NCBI RefSeq assembly: GCF_026967795.1 | Contig: NZ_JAPVBH010000001.1 | Span: forward strand, 62,001-126,000 | Length of the DNA stretch: 64,000 nucleotides | Reading direction: 5' to 3' | Origin: Modestobacter sp. VKM Ac-2986 | GTDB lineage: Bacteria > Actinomycetota > Actinomycetes > Mycobacteriales > Geodermatophilaceae | Part shown: positions 24,282 through 33,208 of the stretch, in pieces | Position numbering within the stretch: the stretch's first letter is position 1 | How the letters are laid out: each line of letters opens with the position of its first letter | Position numbers and translations under genes: made by a program | Notes under the pieces: generated by a model | What the model saw: the letters and a program-made list of their open reading frames with translations, nothing else | Databases searched by the model: none | What the model was told of the DNA's origin: nothing

Positions 24282-25742
24282 ATGGACCACTCACGCGTAC
24301 CGGTGATCGAGTCGCTGCAGGCCTTCCGCGAGCGGGGCGACCTCGTGTTCGGGCCGCCCGGCCACAAGCAGGGCCGTGGTGCCGACCCGCGGGTGGTCGA
24401 GGTGGTCGGCGAGGGGGTGTTCGCCTCCGACGTCCTCACGCTCAACGGGCTCGACGACCGGCGGGAGTCCCAGGGGGTGGTCAGCCAGGCCGAGGACCTG
24501 ATGGCCGACGCCGTGGACGCCGACACCACCTTCTTCTCCACCTGTGGCAGCTCGCTGTCGGTCAAGACCGCGATCATGTCGGTGGCCGGGCCGGGCGAGG
24601 AGCTGCTGATCAGCCGGAACGCGCACAAGTCGGTGATGGCCGGGGTGATCGTCAGCGGCATCGTGCCGGTGTGGGTGCACCCGCACTTCGACACCGACCT
24701 GGCGATCGCCCACCCGCCGGAGCCCGACGACGTCCGCGCCGCCCTCGAGGCGCACCCCGACGCGAAGGGGATGCTGTTGATCACCCCGACCGACTGGGGC
24801 AGCTGCGCCGACATCGCGGGCGTCGCTGCGGTCTGTCACGAGTTCGACGTCCCGCTGATCGTCGACGAGGCATGGGGCGCCCACCTGCCCTTCCACCCCG
24901 ACCTGCCGGCGTGGGGCATGGACGCGGGCGCGGACCTGGTGGTCACCAGCGTGCACAAGATGGGCGCGGCGATCGAGCAGAGCTCGGTCTTCCACCTCAA
25001 GGGCGACCGGGTCGACCCCTCGGTGCTCAAGCAGCGCGAGGACCTGCTGGGCACGACCAGCTCCTCCTCGCTGGTCTACCTGACCCTGGACGGCTGGCGG
25101 CGGCAGATGGTCGAGCAGGGCGAGGAGCTGCTCGGCGCCGCCCTGCAGCGCGCGGCCCGGCTCCGGACGGCGGTCGAGGGGATCGAGGGGCTGTCGCTGA
25201 TGGGCCGCGAGGTGGTGCGCCCCGGCGGCGCGTTCGACCTCGACCCGCTGGTGTTCACCATCGACGTCCGGCCGCTGGGCATCTCCGGCTACCAGGCCGG
25301 TGACTGGCTGCGCGCGGAGTGCCAGGTCGACGTGGGGTCCGCGGACGCCTGCCGGTTCAGCGCCCGGCTCACCCACGCCGACGACGACACCATGGTCGAC
25401 CGGCTGGTCGAGTCGCTGCAGCAGCTGGTCGCGGCCGCGCCGTCGATGGAGCAGCAGGCGCCGGTCGTGCTGCCGCCGGCGCGCTCGCTGGAGCTGGAGA
25501 GCGTGATGCGACCGCGCGACGCGTTCTTCGCCCCGGTCGAGCAGGTGCCGGTCGACCAGGCCGTCGGCCGGGTGGCCGCCGAGATGATCAGCCCCTACCC
25601 GCCCGGCGTCCCGGTGCTGTGCCCCGGCGAGCGGATCAGCCAGGAGGCCGTCGACTACCTGACCAGCGGGGTGGTCGCCGGGATGCTGGTCCCCGACGCC
25701 GCCGACCCGTCGCTGCAGACGCTGCGGGTGGTCAGGCGGTGA
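24282..25742 (+). CDS. Orn/Lys/Arg-type PLP decarboxylase
   Basis: A 486-residue fold-type I PLP enzyme. It shows FGPPGHKQGRGAD at the N-terminus, FFSTCGSSLSVKTAIM, IVDEAWGAHLPFHP (PLP-ring Asp) and TSVHKMGAAIEQSS with the Schiff-base Lys. The C-terminal domain has ISPYPPGVPVLCPGE. It is the short form without an N-terminal receiver-like wing domain. It likely makes a polyamine or agmatine from lysine, ornithine or arginine; which one cannot be read from the sequence. The 3' end overlaps the convergent crtY by 11 bases. Confidence 0.88.
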   Translation: MDHSRVPVIESLQAFRERGDLVFGPPGHKQGRGADPRVVEVVGEGVFASDVLTLNGLDDRRESQGVVSQAEDLMADAVDADTTFFSTCGSSLSVKTAIMSVAGPGEELLISRNAHKSVMAGVIVSGIVPVWVHPHFDTDLAIAHPPEPDDVRAALEAHPDAKGMLLITPTDWGSCADIAGVAAVCHEFDVPLIVDEAWGAHLPFHPDLPAWGMDAGADLVVTSVHKMGAAIEQSSVFHLKGDRVDPSVLKQREDLLGTTSSSSLVYLTLDGWRRQMVEQGEELLGAALQRAARLRTAVEGIEGLSLMGREVVRPGGAFDLDPLVFTIDVRPLGISGYQAGDWLRAECQVDVGSADACRFSARLTHADDDTMVDRLVESLQQLVAAAPSMEQQAPVVLPPARSLELESVMRPRDAFFAPVEQVPVDQAVGRVAAEMISPYPPGVPVLCPGERISQEAVDYLTSGVVAGMLVPDAADPSLQTLRVVRR

Positions 25743-26928
25743 CGGCCCGGCTGCGGGGCCGGACCGCCCGGGCGACGCCGGTGGCCAGGGAGCGGCGGCC
25801 CGCCGGCGGCAGCGCCCGGGCGACCCGCCACATCGTGGCCGCGACGTCCGCCGGAGAGGACCCGGTGTCGAGGTAGGCGTTCCAGGCCGACGGGGGCAGC
25901 GTGAAGAAGGTCGAGAAGAAGGTGTCGGTCTGCTCCTCGTCCAGGCCGAGCAGCACCTCCCGGCCCAGCGCGAACAGCCCGAGGGTCGCCCGCCGGCGGG
26001 CACTGCGCACCAGCGCCCGCACGGCGTCGGCGTCGGCCCCGGCCAGCACCGCGTCGGCGACGGCGGCCCCCGTGCGCAGCGAGGTGGCCACGCTGTAGCC
26101 GGTCGCCGGGTGCACCAGGCCGGCCGCGGCCCCGACCGGGACGCCGGCGCCGCGCCGGACCGCGGCGTCCAGCGGGATCGCCACCTTCTCCGGTTCCTCG
26201 GCGGTGCGCAGGCCGGCCTCGGCCATCAGCCGGTGCAGCCTGTCGCGCAGGTGTGGCAGCGGCACCGGCGGGCGGGCGGCCAGCGACGTGGCCTCCAGCA
26301 GGGTGGTGCCGTCGTCCAGGGCCATCCCGTAGAGGAAGACCGGCGGCTGCGGCACCGCCGCTTCCCGCAGCGTGACCCAGTCCATGAACAGGGCGCTGCC
26401 GGGCGGGACGAGGTCGCCGACGTCGCCGGTGACCCGCTCGCCCCAGGCCCGCTGCTGGGCGCTGCCCGGTCCACCGCCCCGGGCATCGACGACCAGCCCG
26501 GCGGTGAGGGTCGTCCCGTCGGCCAGCGTCACCTGGCGGCCGTCGTCCTGGACGCCGGTCACCGTGCCCGGCACGGTCACCCCGCCGCCGGTGGCGAACT
26601 GGTCGAGCAGCAGGCCGTGGACGACGTCGTTGTGCAGCCGGGCGTAGCCGCGGCCGAGGTCCCGCTGCCCGGTGCTGGTGCGCACGACGGTGGCCGGGTA
26701 GCGGGCGCCGAGGGCGGGTCCGCCCGCGGGACCGGCCAGGGCCGTGGTCGCCGCGTCGAGCTCGTCGGCCCACAGGCAGTAGGTCTGGTGCCAGGGCCGC
26801 AGGTGCGGGGCGACCAGCGCCACCCGCAGCCCGCGGACCGCGCACGCCGCGGCGACCGCGAGCCCGGCCGGCCCGGCACCGGCGACGACGACGTCCCAGC
26901 GCCCGCGGGAGCTCGGGGGCGGTGTCAT
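25732..26928 (-). CDS. crtY: Lycopene beta-cyclase (CrtY type)
   Basis: A 398-residue flavoprotein. The N-terminal dinucleotide motif VVVAGAGPAGLAVAAAC is followed by CLWADEL, the lycopene cyclase block GGGPGSAQQRAWG, FLYGMALDDGTTLLEATSLA and HPATGYSVATSLR. ATG 26928 has AGGAG directly in front of it, an unusually tight spacing. It would form beta-ionone rings in carotenoids. No crtE, crtB or crtI gene is adjacent, so the pathway must be completed elsewhere. Confidence 0.9.
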   Translation of the reverse strand: MTPPPSSRGRWDVVVAGAGPAGLAVAAACAVRGLRVALVAPHLRPWHQTYCLWADELDAATTALAGPAGGPALGARYPATVVRTSTGQRDLGRGYARLHNDVVHGLLLDQFATGGGVTVPGTVTGVQDDGRQVTLADGTTLTAGLVVDARGGGPGSAQQRAWGERVTGDVGDLVPPGSALFMDWVTLREAAVPQPPVFLYGMALDDGTTLLEATSLAARPPVPLPHLRDRLHRLMAEAGLRTAEEPEKVAIPLDAAVRRGAGVPVGAAAGLVHPATGYSVATSLRTGAAVADAVLAGADADAVRALVRSARRRATLGLFALGREVLLGLDEEQTDTFFSTFFTLPPSAWNAYLDTGSSPADVAATMWRVARALPPAGRRSLATGVARAVRPRSRAVTA

Positions 26929-26963
26929 CTCCTGCCCAGGAGACCACACGCCGCCGGTGGGCG

Positions 26964-28307
26964 TCAGCCGATCGCCCGCAGGCTGCTCGGCCCCGCCTCG
27001 GCCGGGCGGGCCCGGTCCTCGGGGTGGCAGCGCACCGCGAGCAGGGCGATGTCGTCCTCGCGGCCGTCGCCGTTGCGGTCCACGACGGTGTCCAGCAGCT
27101 GGTCCAGCGGCAGGTGGTGGTGCTCGGTGAGCGTGCGGCGCAGCGCGGCGATGCCGAGGTCGATGTCGGCGCCCCAGTCGCGGTGCTCGATCAGGCCGTC
27201 GGTGTAGAGCACGACGGTGTCCCCGGGCGCGAGCTCGACGGTCCAGTCGTGCCGGCGCCGGCCGGCGTCGACCCCCACCAGCACGTCGGGGCGCCGGTCC
27301 AGCAGCGTGGTCGTGCCGTCGGGGTGCAGCAGCACCGGCGGCGGGTGGCCGGCGTTGGACCAGCGCAGCAGCCACGCGCCCTCGGCGCGGGCCCCGGCGT
27401 CCTGCTCGATGCGGGCCAGCAGCACGGTGGCGAGGCCCGCGACGTCCAGCCCGGTCATCGCCCGGTCCAGCCGGCTCAGCGTCTGGGAGGGCTCCTCGCC
27501 GCGGTCGTAGGCGAAGGCGCGCAGCAGGGTGCGCAGCTGGCCCATCGTGCCCGCGGCCCGGATGTCGTGGCCGGTCACGTCACCGATGGCGAGCACCGTG
27601 GCCCGCTCGGCGGTGAGGAAGGCGTCGTACCAGTCGCCGCCCACCTGGTCGCCCGCGTGCGAGGGCACGTACCGGGCGCGGATCTCCAGGTGGTCGGGCT
27701 CGGGCAGGTGGGTGAGCATCGCCTGCTGCAGCGTCTCGGCGACCGTGCGCCGGTCGGCCAGCGACACCTCCGCCCGCGCCTGGGCACGGGCCGCCCGCAG
27801 CGCGGCCTCGGTGGCCCGGGCGCGCAGTGTGCGCAGCTGCAGCTCCGAGCTGCAGGCGTCGGCGAGGTCCTGCAGGACCGCGACCTCGGTGCCGGTCCAG
27901 TCCCGGGGCCGGTCGTCGATCGCGCACAGCGACCCGACGACGTCGCCCTCGGCACCCACCAGCGGGACGCCCAGGTAGGCGATCACGGACAGGTCGCGGA
28001 TGGCGAGGTTCTCCCACACCAGCGGGTCGAGGCGCGCGTCGGTGACCACCAGCGGCGCGCGGGTGCGCACCACGTGCTGACAGAAGCTGTGCGACAGCGG
28101 CGTCCGGCGGGTGCCCTGCCAGGGCTCGGGGAGCCTCAGCGCGCCGGGGAAGACCTGCTCGTCGGCGGTCACGAAGGAGACCAGGGCCACCGGCACGCCC
28201 AGCGTCTGCCGGGCCAGGCGGGCGAACCGCTCGAACGCCGGGTCCGAGGCCGCCCTGACCGTCTCCGGCAGGACCACCGGGAGCGCACCCACCACCACGT
28301 CGTCCAC
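26964..28307 (-). CDS. GAF-domain PP2C (SpoIIE/RsbU-type) phosphatase
   Basis: A 447-residue soluble protein. The N-terminal GAF domain (about 15-165) has HSFCQHVVRTRAPLVVTDAR and YLGVPLVGAEGDVVGSLCAID, the GAF type found in many bacterial sensors. A helical linker (about 165-205) leads to a PP2C domain (about 215-440) with QVGGDWYDAFL, GDVTGHDIRAAGTMGQLR, SNAGHPPPVLL, YTDGLIEHR and EDDIALLAV. The start is GTG 28307. It likely dephosphorylates STAS-domain proteins in response to an unknown GAF signal. Confidence 0.9.
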   Translation of the reverse strand: MDDVVVGALPVVLPETVRAASDPAFERFARLARQTLGVPVALVSFVTADEQVFPGALRLPEPWQGTRRTPLSHSFCQHVVRTRAPLVVTDARLDPLVWENLAIRDLSVIAYLGVPLVGAEGDVVGSLCAIDDRPRDWTGTEVAVLQDLADACSSELQLRTLRARATEAALRAARAQARAEVSLADRRTVAETLQQAMLTHLPEPDHLEIRARYVPSHAGDQVGGDWYDAFLTAERATVLAIGDVTGHDIRAAGTMGQLRTLLRAFAYDRGEEPSQTLSRLDRAMTGLDVAGLATVLLARIEQDAGARAEGAWLLRWSNAGHPPPVLLHPDGTTTLLDRRPDVLVGVDAGRRRHDWTVELAPGDTVVLYTDGLIEHRDWGADIDLGIAALRRTLTEHHHLPLDQLLDTVVDRNGDGREDDIALLAVRCHPEDRARPAEAGPSSLRAIG

Positions 28308-28425
28308 GGTCGTGCCCCCTGCTCCCGGTCGATCAACCCCGGCGCACGCTACCCGCGCCGTGTGTCAGCGGCGGTCCTCCCGCGTGCGGCGGCTGGACCG
28401 CCCCGCACGTGGTCTCATCGGGGGC

Positions 28426-29034
28426 GTGAGCACTCCCCCCGTCGTCCGGCTCGCCACCCGCGCCGACGTCCCCCGCATGGCCGCCACGCTGTCGCAGGCC
28501 TACCCCGACTACCGGTGGACCGGCTGGGCGCTGCCGGAGGACGGCCGCACCCAGCGACTGTCCCGCTGGTGCGAGCTGTGGGGCGGGCTGGTCCCGGTCC
28601 TGGCCGGGACGGCGTGGGTGACCGACGACGTGAGCGCGGTCGCCGCCTGGGTCGCCCCGGACGCCGGGGAGCCGGCCGCGGACCTGCAGGCGGTCATCGA
28701 CCGGGACCTGCCGCGGGTGTTCGGTGCCCGCCAGCCGGTGGTGCTGGCCAGCCAGCGGCTGGGCGCGCTGGGCCGGCCGGACGAGCCGCACTGGTGGCTG
28801 CACGCGGTCGGCACCCGGCCCTCGGCCCGGCACGCGGGACTCGGCGCGGCGGTGCTGCAGCCGGTGCTCGACCGCTGCGACGCCGAGGGGGTGCCGGCCG
28901 CGGCGACGGTCTACACCTCCACCGTCGTCCGCTGGCTGCAGCGCTCGGGCTTCGCCGTCACGCACGCCACCCGCACGGCGGTCGACCACGAGCTGCCGAT
29001 CTGGACCCTGGTCCGCCAGCCGAATCGAGGCTGA
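28426..29034 (+). CDS. GNAT-family N-acetyltransferase
   Basis: A 202-residue acetyltransferase. The acetyl-CoA strand-loop is HWWLHAVGTRPSARHAGLGAAVLQPV, followed by the C-terminal LQRSGFAVTH. GTG 28426 is the sensible start; the frame runs further upstream into the divergent phosphatase gene. Substrate is unknown. Confidence 0.82.
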   Translation: MSTPPVVRLATRADVPRMAATLSQAYPDYRWTGWALPEDGRTQRLSRWCELWGGLVPVLAGTAWVTDDVSAVAAWVAPDAGEPAADLQAVIDRDLPRVFGARQPVVLASQRLGALGRPDEPHWWLHAVGTRPSARHAGLGAAVLQPVLDRCDAEGVPAAATVYTSTVVRWLQRSGFAVTHATRTAVDHELPIWTLVRQPNRG

Positions 29035-29117
29035 CCCCGGGGGGCCACCGGACGGCACGGGGAGGACGGTCCGGGCGGGGATGACCGAGGTGTCCGGTTC
29101 CGACCCGAGGAGACCTC

Positions 29118-29744
29118 GTGCCCGAGTACACCCTGCCCGACCTGCCCTACGACTACTCCGCCCTCGAGCCGCACATCAGCGGCCGGATCATGGAGCTGCA
29201 CCACGACAAGCACCACGCCACCTACGTGGCCGGGGCCAACACCGCGCTGGAGAAGCTCGCCGACGCCCGCTCGACCGGCGACTTCGCCACGGTGAACCTG
29301 CACGAGAAGAACCTGGCCTTCAACCTGGCCGGGCACGTCAACCACTCGGTGTTCTGGCCGAACATGACCCCGGACGGCGCCGGCCGCCCCGACGGTGAGA
29401 TCGCCGCCGCCATCGACGACCAGTTCGGCGGCTTCGACGGCTTCCAGGGCCACTTCACCGCCACCGCGATGGGCGTGCAGGGCTCCGGCTGGGCCGCGCT
29501 GACCTGGGACTCGGTCGGCCAGAAGCTGCTGATCAACCAGCTCTACGACCACCAGGGCAACCTCGCGGCCGGCCTCGTGCCGCTGCTGCTGCTCGACATG
29601 TGGGAGCACTCGTTCTACCTGGACTACCAGAACGTGAAGGCCGACTACGTGAAGGCCTGGTGGAACGTCGTGAACTGGGCCGACGTGCAGCAGCGCCTCA
29701 CCACCGCCCGGACGGCGACCAGCGGTCTCATCGTCCCGGCCTGA
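29118..29744 (+). CDS. sodA: Superoxide dismutase (Fe/Mn family)
   Basis: A 208-residue enzyme. Metal ligands are His28 in [12 protein letters not shown], His in GHVNHSVFW, and Asp and His in [27 protein letters not shown] places Gln in the outer-sphere region as in mycobacterial Mn-type enzymes. The start is GTG 29118 with GAGGAG upstream. It lies directly before mntH, whose product imports Mn(II), which supports manganese use. Confidence 0.96.
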   Translation: MPEYTLPDLPYDYSALEPHISGRIMELHHDKHHATYVAGANTALEKLADARSTGDFATVNLHEKNLAFNLAGHVNHSVFWPNMTPDGAGRPDGEIAAAIDDQFGGFDGFQGHFTATAMGVQGSGWAALTWDSVGQKLLINQLYDHQGNLAAGLVPLLLLDMWEHSFYLDYQNVKADYVKAWWNVVNWADVQQRLTTARTATSGLIVPA

Positions 29745-29750
29745 CCGCCA

Positions 29751-29786
29751 CGGGGCACGGGCGGGCAGCGATCCGTCCGTGCCCCG
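29751..29786. terminator. Hairpin downstream of sodA
   Basis: CGGGGCACGG pairs with CCGTGCCCCG, extended inward by four pairs with one G-U, around an 8-base loop. It starts 6 bases after the sodA stop, and probably ends or attenuates the transcript before mntH. Confidence 0.6.
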
Positions 29787-29895
29787 GCCAGGTGAGCCTG
29801 GCCTGACCCCCGGGGGCCACAGGTCGGCCCCGATGGCCCTCCCGCGCCGGGCAGGACAGGAGGGACGACCCCGCACCCCAGCCCCGGGAGGGCAC

Positions 29896-31182
29896 GTGTA
29901 CCTGTCGAAGACCGAGGCCGCCGTCCTCCCCAGCACGCTGCCCCGCGGCCCCCGCCCCGCCCCGCAGGCGAAGCGGCGGATGTGGCCGCTGCTCGGACCC
30001 GCGTTCGTCGCCGCCGTCGCGTACGTCGACCCCGGCAACTTCGCCACCAACTTCTCCGGCGGCGCCTCGTTCGGCTACACGCTGCTGTGGGTCATCGTCG
30101 TGGCGAACCTGATGGCGATGCTCATCCAGACGCTGACCGCCAAGCTGGGGCTGGCGACCGGGCGCGACCTGGCCACCTGCTGCCGCGAGCGCTTCCCCCG
30201 GCCGGTCACCTGGGGGCTGTGGGCGCAGGCCGAGGCGGTGGCCATCGCCACCGACCTGGCCGAGATCGTCGGTGGGGCGGTCGCGCTCAACCTGCTCTTC
30301 GGGGTGCCGCTGTGGATCGGCGGGATCATCACCGCGGTCGTCGCCTTCGTCCTGCTCGCCGCCCAGTCGCGCGGCTTCCGGCCCTTCGAGCGGGTGATCA
30401 CCGGGCTGCTGCTGGTCATCGGCGGTGGTCTCGGCTACACGCTGGTGGGCGCCGGGGTCGACCCGAGCGGCGCGGCGTCCGGCCTGGTGCCCAGCTTCGC
30501 CGGCACCGACAGCCTGCTGCTGGCCACCGGCATCCTGGGCGCGACGGTCATGCCGCACGTCATCTACGTGCACTCCGCGCTGACGCCGGGCCGGTACGGC
30601 GACACGGTCACCGCCGGGAAGACGCACTCCGGACGGCGCGGGCTGCTCCGGGCCCAGCGCCTCGACGTGGTCCTCGCCATGGGCCTGGCCGGGCTGGTCA
30701 ACGCCGCGATGCTGGTGATCGCCGCCCAGCTGTTCACCCCCGGCGACGGCATCGAGTCACTGGAGAGCGTCCACGCCGGGCTCGGCGACCGGCTCGGCAA
30801 CGGCGCGGCGCTGGCCTTCGCCGTCGCCCTGCTGGCCGCCGGGTTCGCCAGCTCCTCGGTCGGCACGCACGCCGGGCAGGTGGTGATGGCCGGCTTCCTG
30901 CGCAAGCACATCCCGGTGCTGGTCCGTCGGCTGATCACGCTGGCCCCCGCGCTGCTGGTGCTGGGCCTCGGCGTCGACCCGACCAAGGCGCTGGTCTGGT
31001 CTCAGGTCGTGCTGTGCTTCGGCATCCCGTTCGCCCTGGTGCCCCTGCTGTGGCTCACCTCGCGCAAGGACCTGATGGGCGGCTGGGTCAACCGCCGGGT
31101 CACCACGGTCGCCGGGTCGGTCGTCGCGGCGCTGATCATCGCGCTCAACGGCTACCTGCTGGTCAGCACGTTCCTCGGCTGA
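29896..31182 (+). CDS. mntH: Nramp-family Mn2+/Fe2+ transporter
   Basis: A 428-residue membrane protein with about 11 helices. The metal-binding motifs are YVDPGNFATN in helix 1 and GATVMPHVIYVHSAL in helix 6. GTG 29896 is preferred for its GGAGG 4 bases upstream; an upstream start at 29779 would add a non-homologous leader. It follows sodA and likely supplies its metal by proton-coupled uptake. Confidence 0.92.
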   Translation: MYLSKTEAAVLPSTLPRGPRPAPQAKRRMWPLLGPAFVAAVAYVDPGNFATNFSGGASFGYTLLWVIVVANLMAMLIQTLTAKLGLATGRDLATCCRERFPRPVTWGLWAQAEAVAIATDLAEIVGGAVALNLLFGVPLWIGGIITAVVAFVLLAAQSRGFRPFERVITGLLLVIGGGLGYTLVGAGVDPSGAASGLVPSFAGTDSLLLATGILGATVMPHVIYVHSALTPGRYGDTVTAGKTHSGRRGLLRAQRLDVVLAMGLAGLVNAAMLVIAAQLFTPGDGIESLESVHAGLGDRLGNGAALAFAVALLAAGFASSSVGTHAGQVVMAGFLRKHIPVLVRRLITLAPALLVLGLGVDPTKALVWSQVVLCFGIPFALVPLLWLTSRKDLMGGWVNRRVTTVAGSVVAALIIALNGYLLVSTFLG

Positions 31183-31194
31183 CCAGCCCGCTCT

Positions 31195-31254
31195 TGCGGT
31201 CTTCCCCCCGCTCCTGCGCTGCTGCAGGACCGCAGGAGCGGGGGGAAGACCGCA
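31195..31254. terminator. Perfect 24-bp hairpin between convergent genes
   Basis: Bases 31195-31218 pair without mismatch with 31231-31254 around a 12-base loop; after one mismatch three more pairs follow. It lies between mntH and the convergent iron ABC operon. No T-run is present. It is the longest perfect stem seen in the window. Confidence 0.75.
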
Positions 31255-31352
31255 CGAGGCACGAACGGGACAGCGGCGGAGCGGGACAGCGCCCTGGGGT
31301 CCGCGCCTCGGGGGCCCCTCGGCGGCCGACGCCTCGACGGCGCGAGCCAGGG

Positions 31353-32132
31353 TCAGGAGGTGGCGTCGGGGGCGCCGGGCTCGAACAGGACGCTGAGCCG
31401 GCCGCGCTCGTCGGTGCCCACCAGCGCGCGCACGCCGTAGACCCGCGCGATGAGCTCGGCGGTGAGCACCTCGCGCGGTGGGCCTCCGGCCACGGCCCGC
31501 CCGCGCTCGAGCACGACGACCTCGTCGCAGAACAGCGCCGCCAGGTTCAGGTCGTGCAGGGCGATGACGCTGGTGACCGGCAGCCGGGCGACCAGGGCGA
31601 GCAGCTCGAGCTGGTGGCGGATGTCCAGGTGGTTGGTCGGCTCGTCCAGCAGCAGCTCCCGCGGCTCCTGGGCCAGCGCCCGGGCGATCTGCACGCGCTG
31701 GCGCTCGCCCCCGGAGAGCGTGTGCCAGAGCCGGTCGGCCTTGTCGGTGAGGCCGGTGTGCGCGAGTGCGGCGGCCACCGCCCCCTCGTCCCCGGCGCCG
31801 GCCGACCCGAGGAACCCCCGGTGCGGGATCCGGCCCAGGCGGACGACGTCCCGCACCCGGATGTCGGTGTCGGTGTCGGCGTGCTGGCTGACCACCGCGA
31901 CCGCGCGGGCGACCTCCCGGCGGGGCAGCGAGCCGAGCGCGGCGCCGTCCAGGGTGACCACGCCCGCGTCGGGCCGGGCGGTGCCGCTCAGCAGCCGCAG
32001 CAGCGAGGACTTCCCCGAGCCGTTGGGCCCCAGCAGCCCGACCGTGCTGCCCGGGGCCGGGGTCAGGGTCACCCCGTCGACGACCAGCGCCCCGCCCCGG
32101 TGCCAGCGGACCCCGCGCGCCTCGAGCGTCAC
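31353..32132 (-). CDS. Iron-siderophore ABC transporter ATPase (FecE/FepC type)
   Basis: A 259-residue ATPase. Walker A is GPNGSGKSS, the Q-loop VVSQHAD, the signature LSGGERQRVQIARALAQ and Walker B LLLDEPTNHLD, followed by ALHDLNLA. GTG 32132 overlaps the permease stop as GTGA. It powers ferric-siderophore (or heme/cobalamin-type) uptake with the two upstream genes. Confidence 0.93.
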   Translation of the reverse strand: MTLEARGVRWHRGGALVVDGVTLTPAPGSTVGLLGPNGSGKSSLLRLLSGTARPDAGVVTLDGAALGSLPRREVARAVAVVSQHADTDTDIRVRDVVRLGRIPHRGFLGSAGAGDEGAVAAALAHTGLTDKADRLWHTLSGGERQRVQIARALAQEPRELLLDEPTNHLDIRHQLELLALVARLPVTSVIALHDLNLAALFCDEVVVLERGRAVAGGPPREVLTAELIARVYGVRALVGTDERGRLSVLFEPGAPDATS

Positions 32133-33208
32133 CGCGCCCGCCGGCGCCGCAGCAGGATCAGCACGAACGCCGGCACCCCGACCAGCGCCGTCCCGACGCC
32201 GACCGGCAGCGGGGTGGGCTGGAAGGCCACCCGCGACACCGCGTCGACCCAGACCATGAAAACGGCGCCGATCAGCGCCGTGGCCGGCATCAGCCGGGCG
32301 TGCCGGGGGCCGACGAGGAAGCGCGCGGCGTGCGGCAGGACCAGCCCGACGAAGCCCACGGCGCCCGCGACGCTGACCAGCGCCGCGGTGAGCACGGCGG
32401 TGAGCACGAGCAGCAGCATCCGCGCCCGGGTCACGTGCACGCCTAGGGAGGCGGCGACGTCGTCGCCGAAGGAGAAGGCGTCGAGGGTGTGCGCCGAGCC
32501 CAGGCACAGCGCCAGGCCCAGGACGACGACGGCGCCGCAGAGCGCGACGTCGTCCCAGCGCACCCCCTCCAGCGAGCCCAGCAGCCAGAACATGACGCCG
32601 CGGGTCTCGTCGGAGTCGGCGAAGGCGAACACCACGAAGGAGGTCAGCGCGGAGAACAGCTGGGTGCCCGCCACCCCGGCGAGGATGACGCGGTCGGTGC
32701 CGCCGCCGGAGAGCTGGGCGAGCAGGACGACGAGACCAAAGGCGAGCACCGCCCCGAGGAAGGCGCCGCCGGACAGCCCGATCGCCGTGCCGCCGAGGCC
32801 GAGCACCCCGACCAGCACGGCACCGGTGGAGGCGCCGGAGGAGATGCCGAGCAGGAACGGGTCGGCCAGCGGGTTGTGCAGCAGCGACTGCAGGACCGCC
32901 CCGCAGATGCCCAACCCGGCACCCACCGCGGCCGCGGTCAGGGCGCGGGGCAGCCGCTCCTCCCAGACGATCGCGTCCTTCGCCGCCCGGACCGGGACCT
33001 CGGCCAGGCCCAGGTGGTTGAGCAGCACGTCGCGGACGTTGACCAGCGAGACGTCGGCCGGGCCGAGGGTGATCGCGGCCGCGACGGACAGCACCACCGC
33101 GACGAGCCCGACGGCGACCAGCGCCGTCCCGAGCGCGCGGCGCGGTCGCCCGCCGGCCGCCGGCGTCGTGGCCCCGTCGGTGGTGAGGACGGCGGGACCG
33201 GTGCTCAG
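32129..33208 (-). CDS. Iron-siderophore ABC transporter permease (FecCD family)
   Basis: A FecCD permease with nine to ten helices; typical blocks are RLPRALTAAAVGAGLGICGAVLQ, NPLADPFLLGISSGAS, and GFVGLVLPHAAR. The first standard start, GTG 33097, would give 322 residues but would cut the first transmembrane helix in half. No ATG, GTG or TTG occurs upstream in frame. CTG 33208 overlaps the binding-protein stop as CTGA and restores RRALGTALVAVGLVAVVLSV, giving 359 residues, a normal family length. I therefore use CTG 33208, with moderate certainty about the start only. Confidence 0.88.
   Translation of the reverse strand: MSTGPAVLTTDGATTPAAGGRPRRALGTALVAVGLVAVVLSVAAAITLGPADVSLVNVRDVLLNHLGLAEVPVRAAKDAIVWEERLPRALTAAAVGAGLGICGAVLQSLLHNPLADPFLLGISSGASTGAVLVGVLGLGGTAIGLSGGAFLGAVLAFGLVVLLAQLSGGGTDRVILAGVAGTQLFSALTSFVVFAFADSDETRGVMFWLLGSLEGVRWDDVALCGAVVVLGLALCLGSAHTLDAFSFGDDVAASLGVHVTRARMLLLVLTAVLTAALVSVAGAVGFVGLVLPHAARFLVGPRHARLMPATALIGAVFMVWVDAVSRVAFQPTPLPVGVGTALVGVPAFVLILLRRRRAR

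Noticed and set aside
29779-29895. Longer N-terminus for MntH from ATG 29779
   Set aside because: The extra stretch is low-complexity, without Nramp homology, and GTG 29896 has a ribosome-binding site.
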